A DNA stretch of 64,000 nt from Cylindrodendrum hubeiense. Lineage: Eukaryota; Ascomycota; Sordariomycetes; Hypocreales; Nectriaceae. How positions within the stretch are numbered: the stretch's first letter is position 1; every line of letters starts with the position of its first letter. Location of the stretch: NCBI GenBank assembly GCA_014621425.1, contig JAANBB010000133.1:1-64000 (forward strand), in the 5' to 3' direction. The notes beneath the pieces are model-generated. The model made no database searches, had not been told where the DNA came from, and saw only the letters and a program-made list of their open reading frames with translations. The translations under genes were made by a program, and so were the position numbers. Shown piece by piece: positions 1 through 10,141 of this stretch.

Positions 1-1262
1 TGATGTGTGTGGCAAGGTGTGGCAAGGCAGGAAGTAGGACACCGCGCAGAAGCTGTGGCAAGAGCACTGGAACTCTGCGGGGTCATTGCCATTGCCGGCC
101 CCATGACGCCAGCCCAGGGGAGAACCGGGGACTGGCTCCGGGGCTGGAACCACTAGCACCGCTGGAAGGACCACTGGGCCCAGGTCCCTGCCAACCAACG
201 CCCGCGCAATTGGGTAATCGCATAAGCACCACGGTGAGCCATGACGCCGGCGCTGGCGTTCCGGGTATCCTCGGGGCAAGGGGACTTTGATTTCCGGAAT
301 GGGTGGAATGTGTGATGGGGCTTCGCTCGTGGGTTTTGGCTTGTGATTGTTTTTTGCAATTTGCAAACTGCTCCATCCAGAGGCCAATGGTCCGCAAGCC
401 GGGGCAGATTGGGAATGGGGAAGTGCGAAAACAGAGGGCGGGCAGGAGTGGGAGCACAGTAACACTTACATCAGTGGTCATGGGCTTGTTGACGGGGCCC
501 ACCTGTAAACGCCAGTGTTAGTCGCATGATCAATAGCGTTTAACTTTCATCCAGTCACCGCGGCACTGCCGAGGAAGCAGTGCGCGACTCGGGCGAACCA
601 AGGGAGAAACCTACCAGATGTTGTCCTTTGATGAGGGCTCCTCGACAATTCGCTTGTCAAGGGGTGATCGGCCGGTCTTGGCTCCAGAGTAGGCAGTCAG
701 AGCACCGCTTGAGGTGATGGCAGTTCCAGTCTCGTAAACCAGCGCATCCTCGTAGAGAGCAGCGACTGAAGGGTTGGGGATCTGCAGGCGGTTTGGTCAG
801 CGCCGTGAAGTCAGTGTATAGAGGGGAACGGTCGTACAATTGCGACACGGTCGTAGTCGATGTGCGCCTTGTCGTGTAGCTCCTGCTCTGAGGTAGGTGT
901 TAGTTTCCATCAACTGGTTTGCAATGTTGGCATCGCCGACGAGGGTATGAGCGTACCGAGCTCAGTGTGCTCCAGGTGGGGACTGTCAAGATTGGTGTTA
1001 GTTGAGCCGTTCAATGGCATCACTGCCTGAGGAGAAGGAGGCACTCACGTCACACCGGTAGGGTGGAGAGCAGTCTTGTTAACGTTGTTGGCAATCACTA
1101 TAGGACCAGAATGTCAGTATGATCGGAGGACCGAGAGAGATGAATGATGATGGTTTTGGCGTGGCTCTCTCCTTGTAAGAGAGAGCAGAGGGAGGATGAT
1201 GGGTGTAGAGGCATCTCGATGGCCTTGGAAGATGGGAAGAAAAGCACAAAGACCAACTCACT
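1..1262 (-). CDS. Phosphoenolpyruvate carboxykinase (ATP), 5' part only
   Basis: This is the gluconeogenic enzyme that converts oxaloacetate and ATP to phosphoenolpyruvate in the cytosol. The exons I infer on the minus strand are 1262 (the A of ATG only), 1097-1049, 982-957, 887-838, 781-615 and 502-470. Spliced, they read [16 protein letters not shown], then [20 protein letters not shown], then [37 protein letters not shown] and [10 protein letters not shown], which matches the N-terminus of fungal acuF/PCK1 closely from memory. The start codon is split by an intron (A at 1262, TG at 1097-1096). After 470 a donor (GTAAGT) opens an intron of at least 469 bp, and the remaining roughly 470 residues, including the ATP and metal sites, are not in the window. 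The junction 615/502 lacks one G, so the expected W-W-G-P is out of frame. It could be a sequencing error or a decaying copy. The family assignment is secure; whether the gene is intact is not. Confidence 0.85.
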
Positions 1263-2112
1263 CTTGGGCAAATCGGGACCGGTTGTTTTAATCTGGGACC
1301 TTGAACCTTTGAATCTTGAATTGATGTGAGGAGAATTGGTTCTGTAGACGGGGTCCTTCATCCTTATTAAACCTTTTGCGAGGAGATCGAGATTCGGGAG
1401 CGGACGCCCAGGGGTGTGGATGGTGCGGTGTGCTTCTCCACAGTGGAAACGCCAGATAGTGCCCGCCTGGGAGGCTTGGGAGGGTTGAAACCGAGGATGG
1501 AGATGGTAAGAGGCTCTGGGACGGCTGGGGACAAGCGCGAGGTGGAGCCGGCGAGGCGTCGCAGGTGATGGCCACGAATTCAAACCGGAAGGGATTTCTT
1601 GGTACCGTGACGCCAGCGAGTGTCGGCGTCGTTGTCGCGGGACGAGGTGTGGGCGGGAATCCCGGTCAGCCGTAGTCAGAGTCAGAGTCAGGGCCTGAGC
1701 CAGAGGGGATCGGGTCCGGGGCCAGCAGCAGAGTCCAGGCGCAGCAGGGACGCCGGGTGCATGGATTGCGGCCTGTCGTCGTTGCTTCGGGGCCTGTCGA
1801 TTCGGGGCGTCTCGACGGGACCTGGAGACCGGAAGAGCCTGGTGGCGGGAAAAGGAGGGGAGATGCGGATGATGCAGGAGAGATGGGTGACAAGGGGTAT
1901 GTGAGATGGTGGAGAGGCGGAGGAGGGGCAGCGACAGCACAAACAGCAGCAGCAGAAGCTTGCTTGAACCATGGGGGTGCCAAAGCAACCCGACAGGGTG
2001 CAGGAAGGGGCAGTCATGGGCATTGGGCATTGGGGTACGGGGGGACGGGGGACGATCGAAGAAAACGAGATCCCAAGCAGAGACGCAGTCTCCGGACCTC
2101 AGCATGACGCAC

Positions 2113-2495
2113 CTTGTAGTAGATCTTTTGCGAGGCATCCTTCAGCTCGACCGACTTCTGGAAAACGTCGCCCTCCTTTTCGAGCTTGACGCTCTTGGTC
2201 CAGCCATCGAATGTGCCGGTCACGTAGACTTCCTCGGCGGGATGCTCCCTATGTGAAGCTCGGAGTCAGCTTGGACGTGTCTCAGACAGGGGCGGAATGC
2301 CGTGATTGTCGGGTAGGACGCAGGACGGCAATCGTCGAGGATGGGGATGTAGAGCCGGAGCTTGAGACAAGTGCTCGCGTGAACGGTTTTCGGCGTGTGT
2401 GCGGCGTGCGACTGGGAGCCCCGCCGGGTAGAGGCCGACGCGGAGGAGGTTGCGGAGGAAATTAAAACATACCACTTGAATGTGAAGCTGCCCAT
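2113..2495 (-). pseudogene. Truncated AMPK-type glycogen-binding (CBM48-like) protein gene
   Basis: Two exons are clear on the minus strand: 2495-2473, encoding MGSFTFKW, and 2248-2113, encoding HPAEEVYVTGTFDGWTKSV followed by KLEKEGDVFQKSVELKDASQ and KIYYK. This is the first two thirds of the AMPK1_CBM fold found in fungal Crp1-like proteins, which bind glycogen or cruciform DNA. In homologs as I recall them, the next exon begins FVVDGNW and is followed by a long disordered tail. A good donor (GTGCGT) is present at 2112, but I find no continuation in any minus frame before the leader exon of PEPCK about 850 bp downstream. Splicing instead to the PEPCK acceptor at 1097 would give an immediate TGA. 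I read this as a gene that lost its 3' part by rearrangement or misassembly. An unusually placed remainder outside the window is the alternative. Confidence 0.65.
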
Positions 2496-4298
2496 GGTTG
2501 TGATTAGGTGTTGGGTTCGGGTACGGGTTCTGGACAGAGCGATGAGGAGCGAGAGTTCGAGGTTTGTAGAGCGACGCGGTTGACGAGTTTTTGTGGTTGA
2601 GACGGATACGATGGAGGGTTGGGAGGAAAGCGGAAACGAGGGCTGGTCTGGTCGGGGCCTGGTCTGGCGTTCGGTCTGTCGGTCTGGCTGCTGGGGGGAT
2701 CCCGAAATTAAAGATGGCTCGCTGGCGAGATGGAGCAAAACAACACCACCACAGCCACTGCCGCCGACAACCGAATCGCCGGTGTGATGATAAATCGGCA
2801 GGGGACGGATGAGTAGTCAGCGACGACCCGTGTAAGATGAGGCAGGCGAATATTTGATCCCAGGTGGCGAGAGTCTGAGGATGAGGGGAGAGAGCATGAG
2901 AATAAGAGGATGGTTGGAAGGGTGGGGGACGGCGCGTCGATGGTGTACACGGATTCCCGACACTACACGACGTGTGCGTGCTGTGGCAGGTACTGCAGCA
3001 GGCGGTAGATAAGCTACCAGATGGGTGGTTTGTTGCGGTGACGGCTAATACCCAGAGCAGCGGCGCCAGTAGAGACAACAAACACTACACACAGCGGGAG
3101 CGAACACCTGGATTCGTCCGCATTCGACGGCGACGGAGACGGCGATGATCTCCCCCCGTTTCCCCAACGTCAACCATCTCCACCCACCACACGGATTACG
3201 CGAATCCCACGTACGTCGCATTGTGCTGGCTGCCACTCCGTATGTAGGTAGGCACTACGTAGGTAGGTGCGTGCGTGCGTCCCGGTATGGTATCAGCTCC
3301 CTTGCCTCTCACCTACCTGTTCCGTCTCGTCCTCATCGCTCGCGTCGAGATGGATCATGGACCCGGACTGGCCTGATTGCGGCATCCGCAGCAACCAGCC
3401 CGCAATCAGCAACATTTGGGCAGAAAAGGGAAAATGGGCAAACGATGGTCGACGCTAGCAGCTAAAGGAGCTCCAAGCGCCACCGACCGACGGGGGAGAC
3501 CCATGGAGGGCAAGGCTCTACGGCTGGGCGCTGCTTGTGGTGCCTGTGGTGCTCCTGGCTCGGTGCAGTTCCTGTGACCAGCCCACAAGTGGATCAGTTG
3601 GGACCTGGTTCCAGAGTCTCTGACGACATGACATGGGCTATCTGATGGCGTTGTGTGTGTCGTGGCTTGCAAGAGTTGGTCCGCATCCGGGGCAGCCGGC
3701 TTCTCGCAGTCCAGCGGCCAGCAGCACCACCAGTGGCCAGAGGTGGGTTGATGGGTGGCTGGAGGGTTGAAGGCGGTGGCTTCCAGTCCCCAATCTCTCC
3801 AAACTCTCTTTGCCTTGGCAATCTACTACTTAGTGCATGCACAATCGACGTTGAGGCCATGAATGACGACAAAACTTTGTCGGAGGCAACACCCCGGAGC
3901 TCGGCATTACCAAGCTGCATAGCTTGCTCGGTAGCTAAGGCAGCTAGGTAGCTAGGCTCCTAGCCCATTGTTTGTTACGTCGCGGCACTTTGCAGTCTGG
4001 GAGGGGCAGCTGAGCTAGCGATTGAGCTGGTTGCAGACGATGGTGATTGTTTGTTACTATGTTGTTTGGCCGTCTTGATAGCGCCGACGGTGCTGATGCA
4101 TTTCACCCAGGCTAAATTAATTGATGGCGCTCGACGTGCTGCTGTCTTAGGCTTAGCCTCAATTGACTGTCTCACTCAGCCGGAGCTAGTTACCCGCTAG
4201 TCAGGTCACGGTGCAGGCAGGCTTTGAGACAGCTGGTTCAGGTGCAAACGCTGATGGACAAGCCCGAAATCTTGTCGTCAGCTGATCCCTGTGACGGG
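2496..4298. other. Intergenic, no gene seen
   Basis: This stretch contains the promoter side of the truncated glycogen-binding gene and the 3' flank of the F-box gene. At 3243-3280 there is a GTAGGTAGG/GTGCGTGCGT simple repeat, and at about 3925-3960 a run of TAGCTAGG-like words. Open frames here have no recognisable protein features. Confidence 0.6.
3243..3280. repeat. TAGG / TGCG microsatellite
   Basis: Two GTAGGTAGG blocks separated by CACTAC are followed by four TGCG-type units. Such short tetranucleotide repeats are common in intergenic DNA of filamentous ascomycetes. Confidence 0.8.
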
Positions 4299-6301
4299 CT
4301 ATTCCCGCCAGACGTGTATGGATTCTGTCATTTTGTCGTTGAACCACCACCTGATCCGGCCTTCAATGGGCTTGGTCAGCCAGCGATTCGGGTCAACGTC
4401 GACTCGCCCAGTAGCCGACGAGCATTGGACAACAAGTCCCTGCGGCGATGGCCTATAGTGTATTGCTGTGGGGGCCATGACAACGTCCGAGGCGGAGTAG
4501 TCGTGGCATATACCAAGCGCCTCGAGGCCGCCGTCTTGATATTCGATCAAGATCCCGAGGCATGTCCTTGGCTCGGGTGTCCCAGGGACCCAGCGATGAA
4601 ATACCCTAAATTTCTTGACATTGTTCAAAGACGCCAGCGAAAGATAGTAAAGACTGTCCGGCTTTGGCGGCCCGTGGCCATAAAATACGCCCCGGGTATC
4701 AACGTCAGCGCTGCCGGTTGGCCTCAATGGTGTACCAATATTCGGGGCCAATCCTTCGGGATCCGGGTCGGGCAACAGCAAGTGGCTAAGAGCCGAGCCC
4801 AAAAATCGGGTTTGGGTTCCTGGCTCGTTTGGGTTGTTGTAGCCGCCCAGAGTCTGAAATCGCCCAATGCTGGTGCCAACCTGATGTGTTTCGTTGTCAG
4901 TCTGAGTTATAGAATCAAGAGCATTGCATTGGAAGTATCTTACAACTAGAGCCGCATCCCGAGACCACTCTGAATCCGTCACCCGAAGCCATAGTCCTGC
5001 GATCTTCTCTCCTTTTGCAAGCGGGAAGAAAAGGCGAACATAGCCTCGACGCTCGGTCAGATGAGCCGCGTCCTGGGGAGGGGGGCAGGCCTCATCGAAG
5101 CGATCACGGTGAGGATGGATCCAGTATAAAACGCCGCCCCGACAGAACGCGGTAAGGCCTGTTATCCCCTCCAGGTTGACGCAGCGTACGCGTGATGGTA
5201 TGCGCTGTCGGTCATACCAAAAGAATGGCGGGCGAGGGGGGTTAGGCGTGTCCCAGAGCTGAAGAGCTTGCGGAGACTTTATACGCAGAAATCGGCCCTG
5301 TAGTTGTCAGTTAGCCCACGGTGGAGGAAGGACTGGACGCATCCGACTACCTTGATTTCAACCTGTACGCTGCGTAGATCATCGAGCTGTTCTACCGCGT
5401 ACCAAGAATCTCCGCCTGTTCTGTCGGGCGCGGGGCTATCATGGTCGTCAAAGAACTCCAGCTTTCTGACACCCAAACTGTCCAGGAATATTCTAAGGCG
5501 ACCCGATTGATGTGATCCCGTTACCAATCCATTGACACGGTCCCAAGACTGTATTGAAGGAAGCGGCAGCTCTCGCCCGACAGTTCCCCTATCTATCAAA
5601 GGGCGATAGAGACGGCTCCTATACAATGCCAATAGTAGTCTCCATAACGGCGATTCATGACAGTAACGGAATATCATCTCGCTCAGTTCTCGGGGCAAAC
5701 GGCGTAAAGAGGACGAGAGGCTACCCACGCCAGCCCCCGGTATGTCTAAAACTGAAGCAGACCTTTCCGACCAGGCGTGATAGCGTGAATTTGGAAACGG
5801 CTGGATCCATACGCCAATTCCCCAAATGTCTCTGAGAGTAAGTTTCAGGCCATGTTGATTGACCATGTGGTAACAGTCGACATGGTAAAGAAAGGCTTCT
5901 CGGCGGCTAAGGCGACAGTCGTGACAGGCCGCGCGCCGGCAGAGTCGCCACCACGAAGAGCGATTCCTCTCGTAAGTTGCTTGAACGCGAAATGTGGGCT
6001 CAAGAGGGGGGATCTCAAAACTGAGCGTAAAGGCGGAGAAGGTGGGCGATTCCCAGTCGCCAACAACTGCAATGGGTTGTTAGATGGATGCGTCTGGCTG
6101 AGGGACATGAAGGGGGCCTAAGTGTGTACCTGCGGCTACTGTTTCGCCTAGTAATACGGGGATACGGCAAATAACACAGTATGCGTTCTGTAAGGGGATA
6201 TGGCAGGTTGGGGCAGAATGGTTATGATCCTCAACACGCGTCTGTTGACTCGTCGGTCGGCTCGTCGATTGACTCGCCGATTGCCTCTTCGATTGCTGCA
6301 T
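4299..6301 (-). CDS. F-box protein with N-terminal CxxC motif
   Basis: The inferred exons are 6301-6130, 6066-5351, 5297-4944 and 4880-4299, giving 607 aa in one continuous frame. The N-terminus has an acidic, Q/S-rich lead followed by YCVICRIPVLLGE, a CxxC knuckle that pairs with a later CRRAACHDCRL and HVDCYHM set, so a zinc-binding fold is likely. An F-box-like helix pair follows (SLRRLPRELSEMIFRYCHES, around residues 165-185). The C-terminal half ends in IEGRIRWWF, a pattern I recall from a large family of uncharacterised Sordariomycete proteins. Fungal F-box proteins are usually SCF ubiquitin ligase adaptors, but the substrate is unknown. The last intron (4943-4881, 63 bp) is a multiple of three and open, so it could be retained. 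The start at 6301 is the first ATG in frame; upstream codons are also open, so the N-terminus is uncertain. Confidence 0.75.
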
Positions 6302-7343
6302 GGCGGCGGTGGACGTCTGGGCGTCCGACTCTGTCTCGGCACACCGCAAGGCAACAGAGACAGAGAAGCTAACGACGCACGAGAAACCAAGCCACCAAAC
6401 GGCTATAAGGGAGTCATGGCCCCGCGATTTGATTCGTTATTGGGGTTAATTTACGTGTCGGTTGTAGGTTTGGTCTTTGTTTTGCTTTGTTGGTTATGCT
6501 TGTCTTTAGCACACATCACTTCCCCGTCCGTGCTCAATCCCCACATCAAGCCTGTTTACCTTCTGGAACCAGCTTGGTGCCCCCCTCACTCACTGTAGTC
6601 ATCCCTCGTAGCTATGGTCTGGTCGGCGATGTAGATCTGTCAAGCACATGCTACATGCACATCTGAGATGGAACCGATATCGCGGGTCACATTGTAGGGC
6701 CTGGGTCCAAGCGTAGACGCGGCAATGATCATACGAACGAATACCTGCTGCATGATGGTCTGAGGCGGTGTACTCGCCATCGTTCGATGTGGCCGGCAAG
6801 ATGCACGGCGTCTGGGTCTGCAGATGTCATGTCGCCGAGCAGAACAGTGCTGTCTACAAATGCCCGCACTCGTCACGGCAGTAATGGCCTACTGATTAGT
6901 GACGTAACAAGAGTCTAAAAACTAGAATCTAAAAACTAGAATCTAGGTCGTACAGGTCAAGCTGCAGAATATTCCGTCCAAGGTAAGGATGCAGCCCCCG
7001 GTTCGGCCCTTAACCCAGTTCTGCAAGTGATCATGCCACGCATTCCCATGCTTCAGTATGCTTACTACGTACTCTTCTGTACGCGGGAGAGGAAACAAGA
7101 AAGACACAGTGTGCATCAGGAGATCACTCCGATTAACTTGCTTTGTCGATTCCTGTCATGCACTCATTTCGTTCGGCTGTCTCAACCCGCGCTCCAATCT
7201 CGCTAGCAAACTCATATTCAATGCTGGTACCATGAACAATCATAAACTCGATAATATATAACTATTTCTCCTTTAAGGCTCGTTAAGGCGACACATATTT
7301 ACAATGCCCAAGAGCATTTTGAGTTGATGCAACTCTCCAGAGA
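6302..7343. other. Intergenic with a 14-bp direct repeat
   Basis: This is the promoter side of the F-box gene and the 3' flank of the KEEL protein gene. A 14-bp unit (TCTAAAAACTAGAA) occurs twice in tandem at 6914-6941 and begins again at 6942. No coding sequence is recognised. Confidence 0.55.
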
Positions 7344-7440
7344 CTAGAGCTCCTCCTTCGAGGCAGTCTTCTGCTCCTTCGAGGCAGTCTCCTCCTCCTT
7401 TGAGGCAGTCTCCTCCTCCTTCGAGGCAGTCTTCTCCTCC
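7344..7440 (-). repeat. 21-bp coding tandem repeat (ETASKEE heptads)
   Basis: About four imperfect copies of a 21-bp unit encode successive K-T-A-S-K-E-E / E-T-A-S-K-E-E heptads at the C-terminus of the preceding protein. Unit number is likely to vary between strains. Confidence 0.85.
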
Positions 7441-8232
7441 TTACCCTGTACCACCTTTGCCTTCAGGGCATTCGCCTTAATGTCAAATTCTATCTTCTTC
7501 TCCTCGGGCTGTGTATGCAGCACCCAGGCAACAACACTGTCGTCCTCGGGCGCAGTCTTGTACTTGCCCAGGTCGGAGAAAATGTCTGAGGCGGTTAGAT
7601 GAGCAAATAGTTTGATATGTCTGGGTGCGTTTCTTTGATGACTTACCCTTGCATTCGCCAGTCTCGGCGGCCCACAGCGGAAGAATACCATACAGAGCTC
7701 CGGGAGCGAAGATGGCGACTCGGTGCTCATCTTGCGATCGATCAATCTTGTCGGCCGGTGGGAACTCAACAACGGATTCCACCTCGTCTTCTTCTTGCTT
7801 GGGCCTGTCAAAGACGGCAAACAGAGCCTTACCGGCGCCGTCCGTTCGCTCCTCTTCCTCTATCCATTCACGGACCAGAAGTGGCAGTTTATCATAGTCC
7901 ATCAACAGAAGGTTCCGATTATGGAGGTGAGGATCCATCCCAGCCCACCCACCCGGATACTCCCTGTCAGCAAAGACCTTTTTGAGACCTTGACCCCAGG
8001 GCTTTAGACCGTTGGGTGGCGCCTCCATCAGATCGTGGAGGGTGTACTCAAAGGCGTTGAAGTTAGCCCTGGACTCGCAGGCCGACTTAAATGACGACAT
8101 GGCCTTTGAGGAAAACGGATTACTCCAGTCGAAACCATCGACCTTGTTAGGTTGCGGCGGCTTGCGAAAATTGAAGGCCTGTGCTGTGCCAGCGAGCAGC
8201 ACGGCCAGGGTTGGAGCTGAGTTGAGCTTCAT
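7344..8232 (-). CDS. Secreted/ER-lumen hypothetical protein ending in KEEL
   Basis: Two exons (8232-7647 and 7585-7344) with a clean GTAAGT...CAG intron encode 275 aa. The N-terminus is a typical signal peptide (MKLNSAPTLAVLLAGTAQAF). The mature part has no domain I recognise; it is rich in charged and aromatic residues (for example DGFDWSNPF and YPGGWAGMDPHLHNRNLLL) and contains a single cysteine pair region (FKSACESR and GECK). The last 35 residues are near-perfect heptads of the form ETASKEE, encoded by 21-bp DNA repeats. The chain ends KEEL, which fits the classical ER-retention pattern [KRHQSA][DENQ]EL. A signal peptide plus KEEL suggests residence in the ER lumen rather than secretion, but a short Lys/Glu repeat could produce that ending by chance. 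Function unknown. Confidence 0.75.
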
Positions 8233-10141
8233 GGTTGGAGTTGATGATGATACGGTCCAAGCAAGTCAGGCTATATCAAGTTGCGGCTCAGCGTGAGTCG
8301 AGTGCTTGATAACGAGAACCACAACCCGGTTTACCATTAACACGGGCCATTCTAAATAGTCCCATCAAGTGAAGCCAGCCTGGCAAGAATAACTGCGTTG
8401 CTGTCCTCCTCGGACGGTTGAAGCTCCGGATTTCCTTTTCGGGACTCATGAGTATTGACGAGGGGGCTGCTCGGCTAAGTAGTGGGAGGGGGAAGAAGTC
8501 ATGGGTTCACAGTTTCATGTCAAGGCAAGGCGAGGTCTGGCCATCATGACACCACTATCTAAGCGGTTATGAGATGTTGTTTTCTCCTTGTCGCTGGTCG
8601 ACTATGACTTTGGCGGATTGAGGTTTTGTACAAATCCGAGGCGTTCGCATCAGATATGGACGATGCAGACCACTTGCAATGTGACACGGACCCGGAATCT
8701 CGGTTCACCGAGCCAGAACAGAGTCCCACTCATTAGGTCACGTCTGAGTTTATTTTTAATTTTATTCGGAGATTCGCCTTTTGCGTCAACTATGGCCATG
8801 GATGTGAGTCAACCAGTGATTCCCTCCCCCGGCCCCGAGGCCTCTGAGCAGATATGCCAGGGAGCAACAATTCATGTCCCGGCCTGGCGGTTAGCGACTG
8901 GCACGAGAACGGTGATGCGACGCGGGTTGGCGGCCCGCAAAGACGCAAGTTTCACGACAATGGTGTAGGGTACAGAGGTGGATATGCAGACCAATATTGC
9001 TGGGTGCCCGGACTTTTGGGTGCCCGGACAAGAAATACGAGCATATATGCATTGAGCCTACCGGAGTGGAGTTCCGCAGATTTGTTTGAAATTGTTTCCA
9101 GATGCCGGGCCCCCGTGTTTCCCTGGGAGAGCTGGGAGTGGATGTGGCGCGCAGTGCCCAGACTATTGTTCAGCGCCAGCGCCCAGGGCTTGGCCAGGCT
9201 CTACGCCGTAAGTTGATGCCGACATAGCCGCAACCCAAGCCGTGATGGGAGGCCTGGTGGAGGGCTTGGCAGCCAGCGCGATGGGCTATGACCAACCGGC
9301 GGGACTCCAGGCGGCTGCGGACGAGCCAGACGCCGCCATGGTGCATCAACCTAGTGGCCCGTCGTGCTACAGGACGTGCTACGTGCGACGTGCTAAACAA
9401 TATGTAGGCCGTCAGCCAGGTCGGGGCTCGCGGGATCGATCGCCCGCCTGCTGGGCTTTAATTACTGCCTACCTTATTTCTTAATTAGGGGCGATCGACT
9501 CGTATTGACAGACCCCCAAGCCCCGATCTTGCCGGTCGGAAAGTCCCGTACGCAGCCCAGTAGGCACATTCGCAGCCAACTCCCGGGTTGTTAGGCCCCT
9601 TGGCTGTTCTGGGCCCGCGCATCTGCCTTCTTGGCACCCGCTGAACCTGAAGTAGGCGCCGCCGTCTGTAATTAACACAGAACCCCCAGGGCTCTGGAGC
9701 AATGGCGATGCTGCGTTATGCCCTGCAGGGCTAGGCGCCCCCCCACCTGATTCAGTTGAAGCAACCCCTGAGCCCCGGCCCCTTTGCTGGCCGCTGCGCC
9801 ACGTCCCCCGTCCGTGGCATCAGCAGTATCGTGAGCTTCTAGGCCCGATCCATCTGGGCCACGACCGGGGGTGCCGGAGGCTGAAGCAGTCGGGTTATTT
9901 CTCGTCAGGTAAAAGGTTTCGGGGAATAGTTATTATAGGATCGATATAGCTGCCCGTCAGGCGACTTTTTATCGTGGCTCAAATTCTGTTGTTCTCTTCT
10001 ACACTCGTTGGCACCTGCTTGCCGAAGCTTTCTTTGCGTCCTGATTCATTTCCTCTCCCCGTGTCGCTATTTTCGCCTCACTTCCCACTGCTCGCTTCAC
10101 ACACACCTGACGAGCCAGTCCTTTCCGGGACAAACACAACC
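8233..10141. other. Divergent intergenic region
   Basis: This 1.9-kb spacer separates the minus-strand KEEL protein gene from the plus-strand GH114 gene and must carry both promoters. A 12-bp direct repeat (GGGTGCCCGGAC) occurs at 9002-9013 and 9018-9029. Open frames of up to 126 codons here show no protein-like features. The 140 bp before the GH114 start are C/T-rich, as in fungal leaders. Confidence 0.55.

Noticed and set aside
1098..2138. 346-codon open frame on the minus strand between the glycogen-binding gene and PEPCK
   Set aside because: The translation is Pro/Ser/His/Arg-rich, typical of GC-rich noise, and crosses the leader and first intron of PEPCK.
4224..4949. 241-codon open frame on the plus strand
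   Set aside because: It is antisense to the exons of the F-box gene, which has splice sites and family motifs; the plus frame has none.
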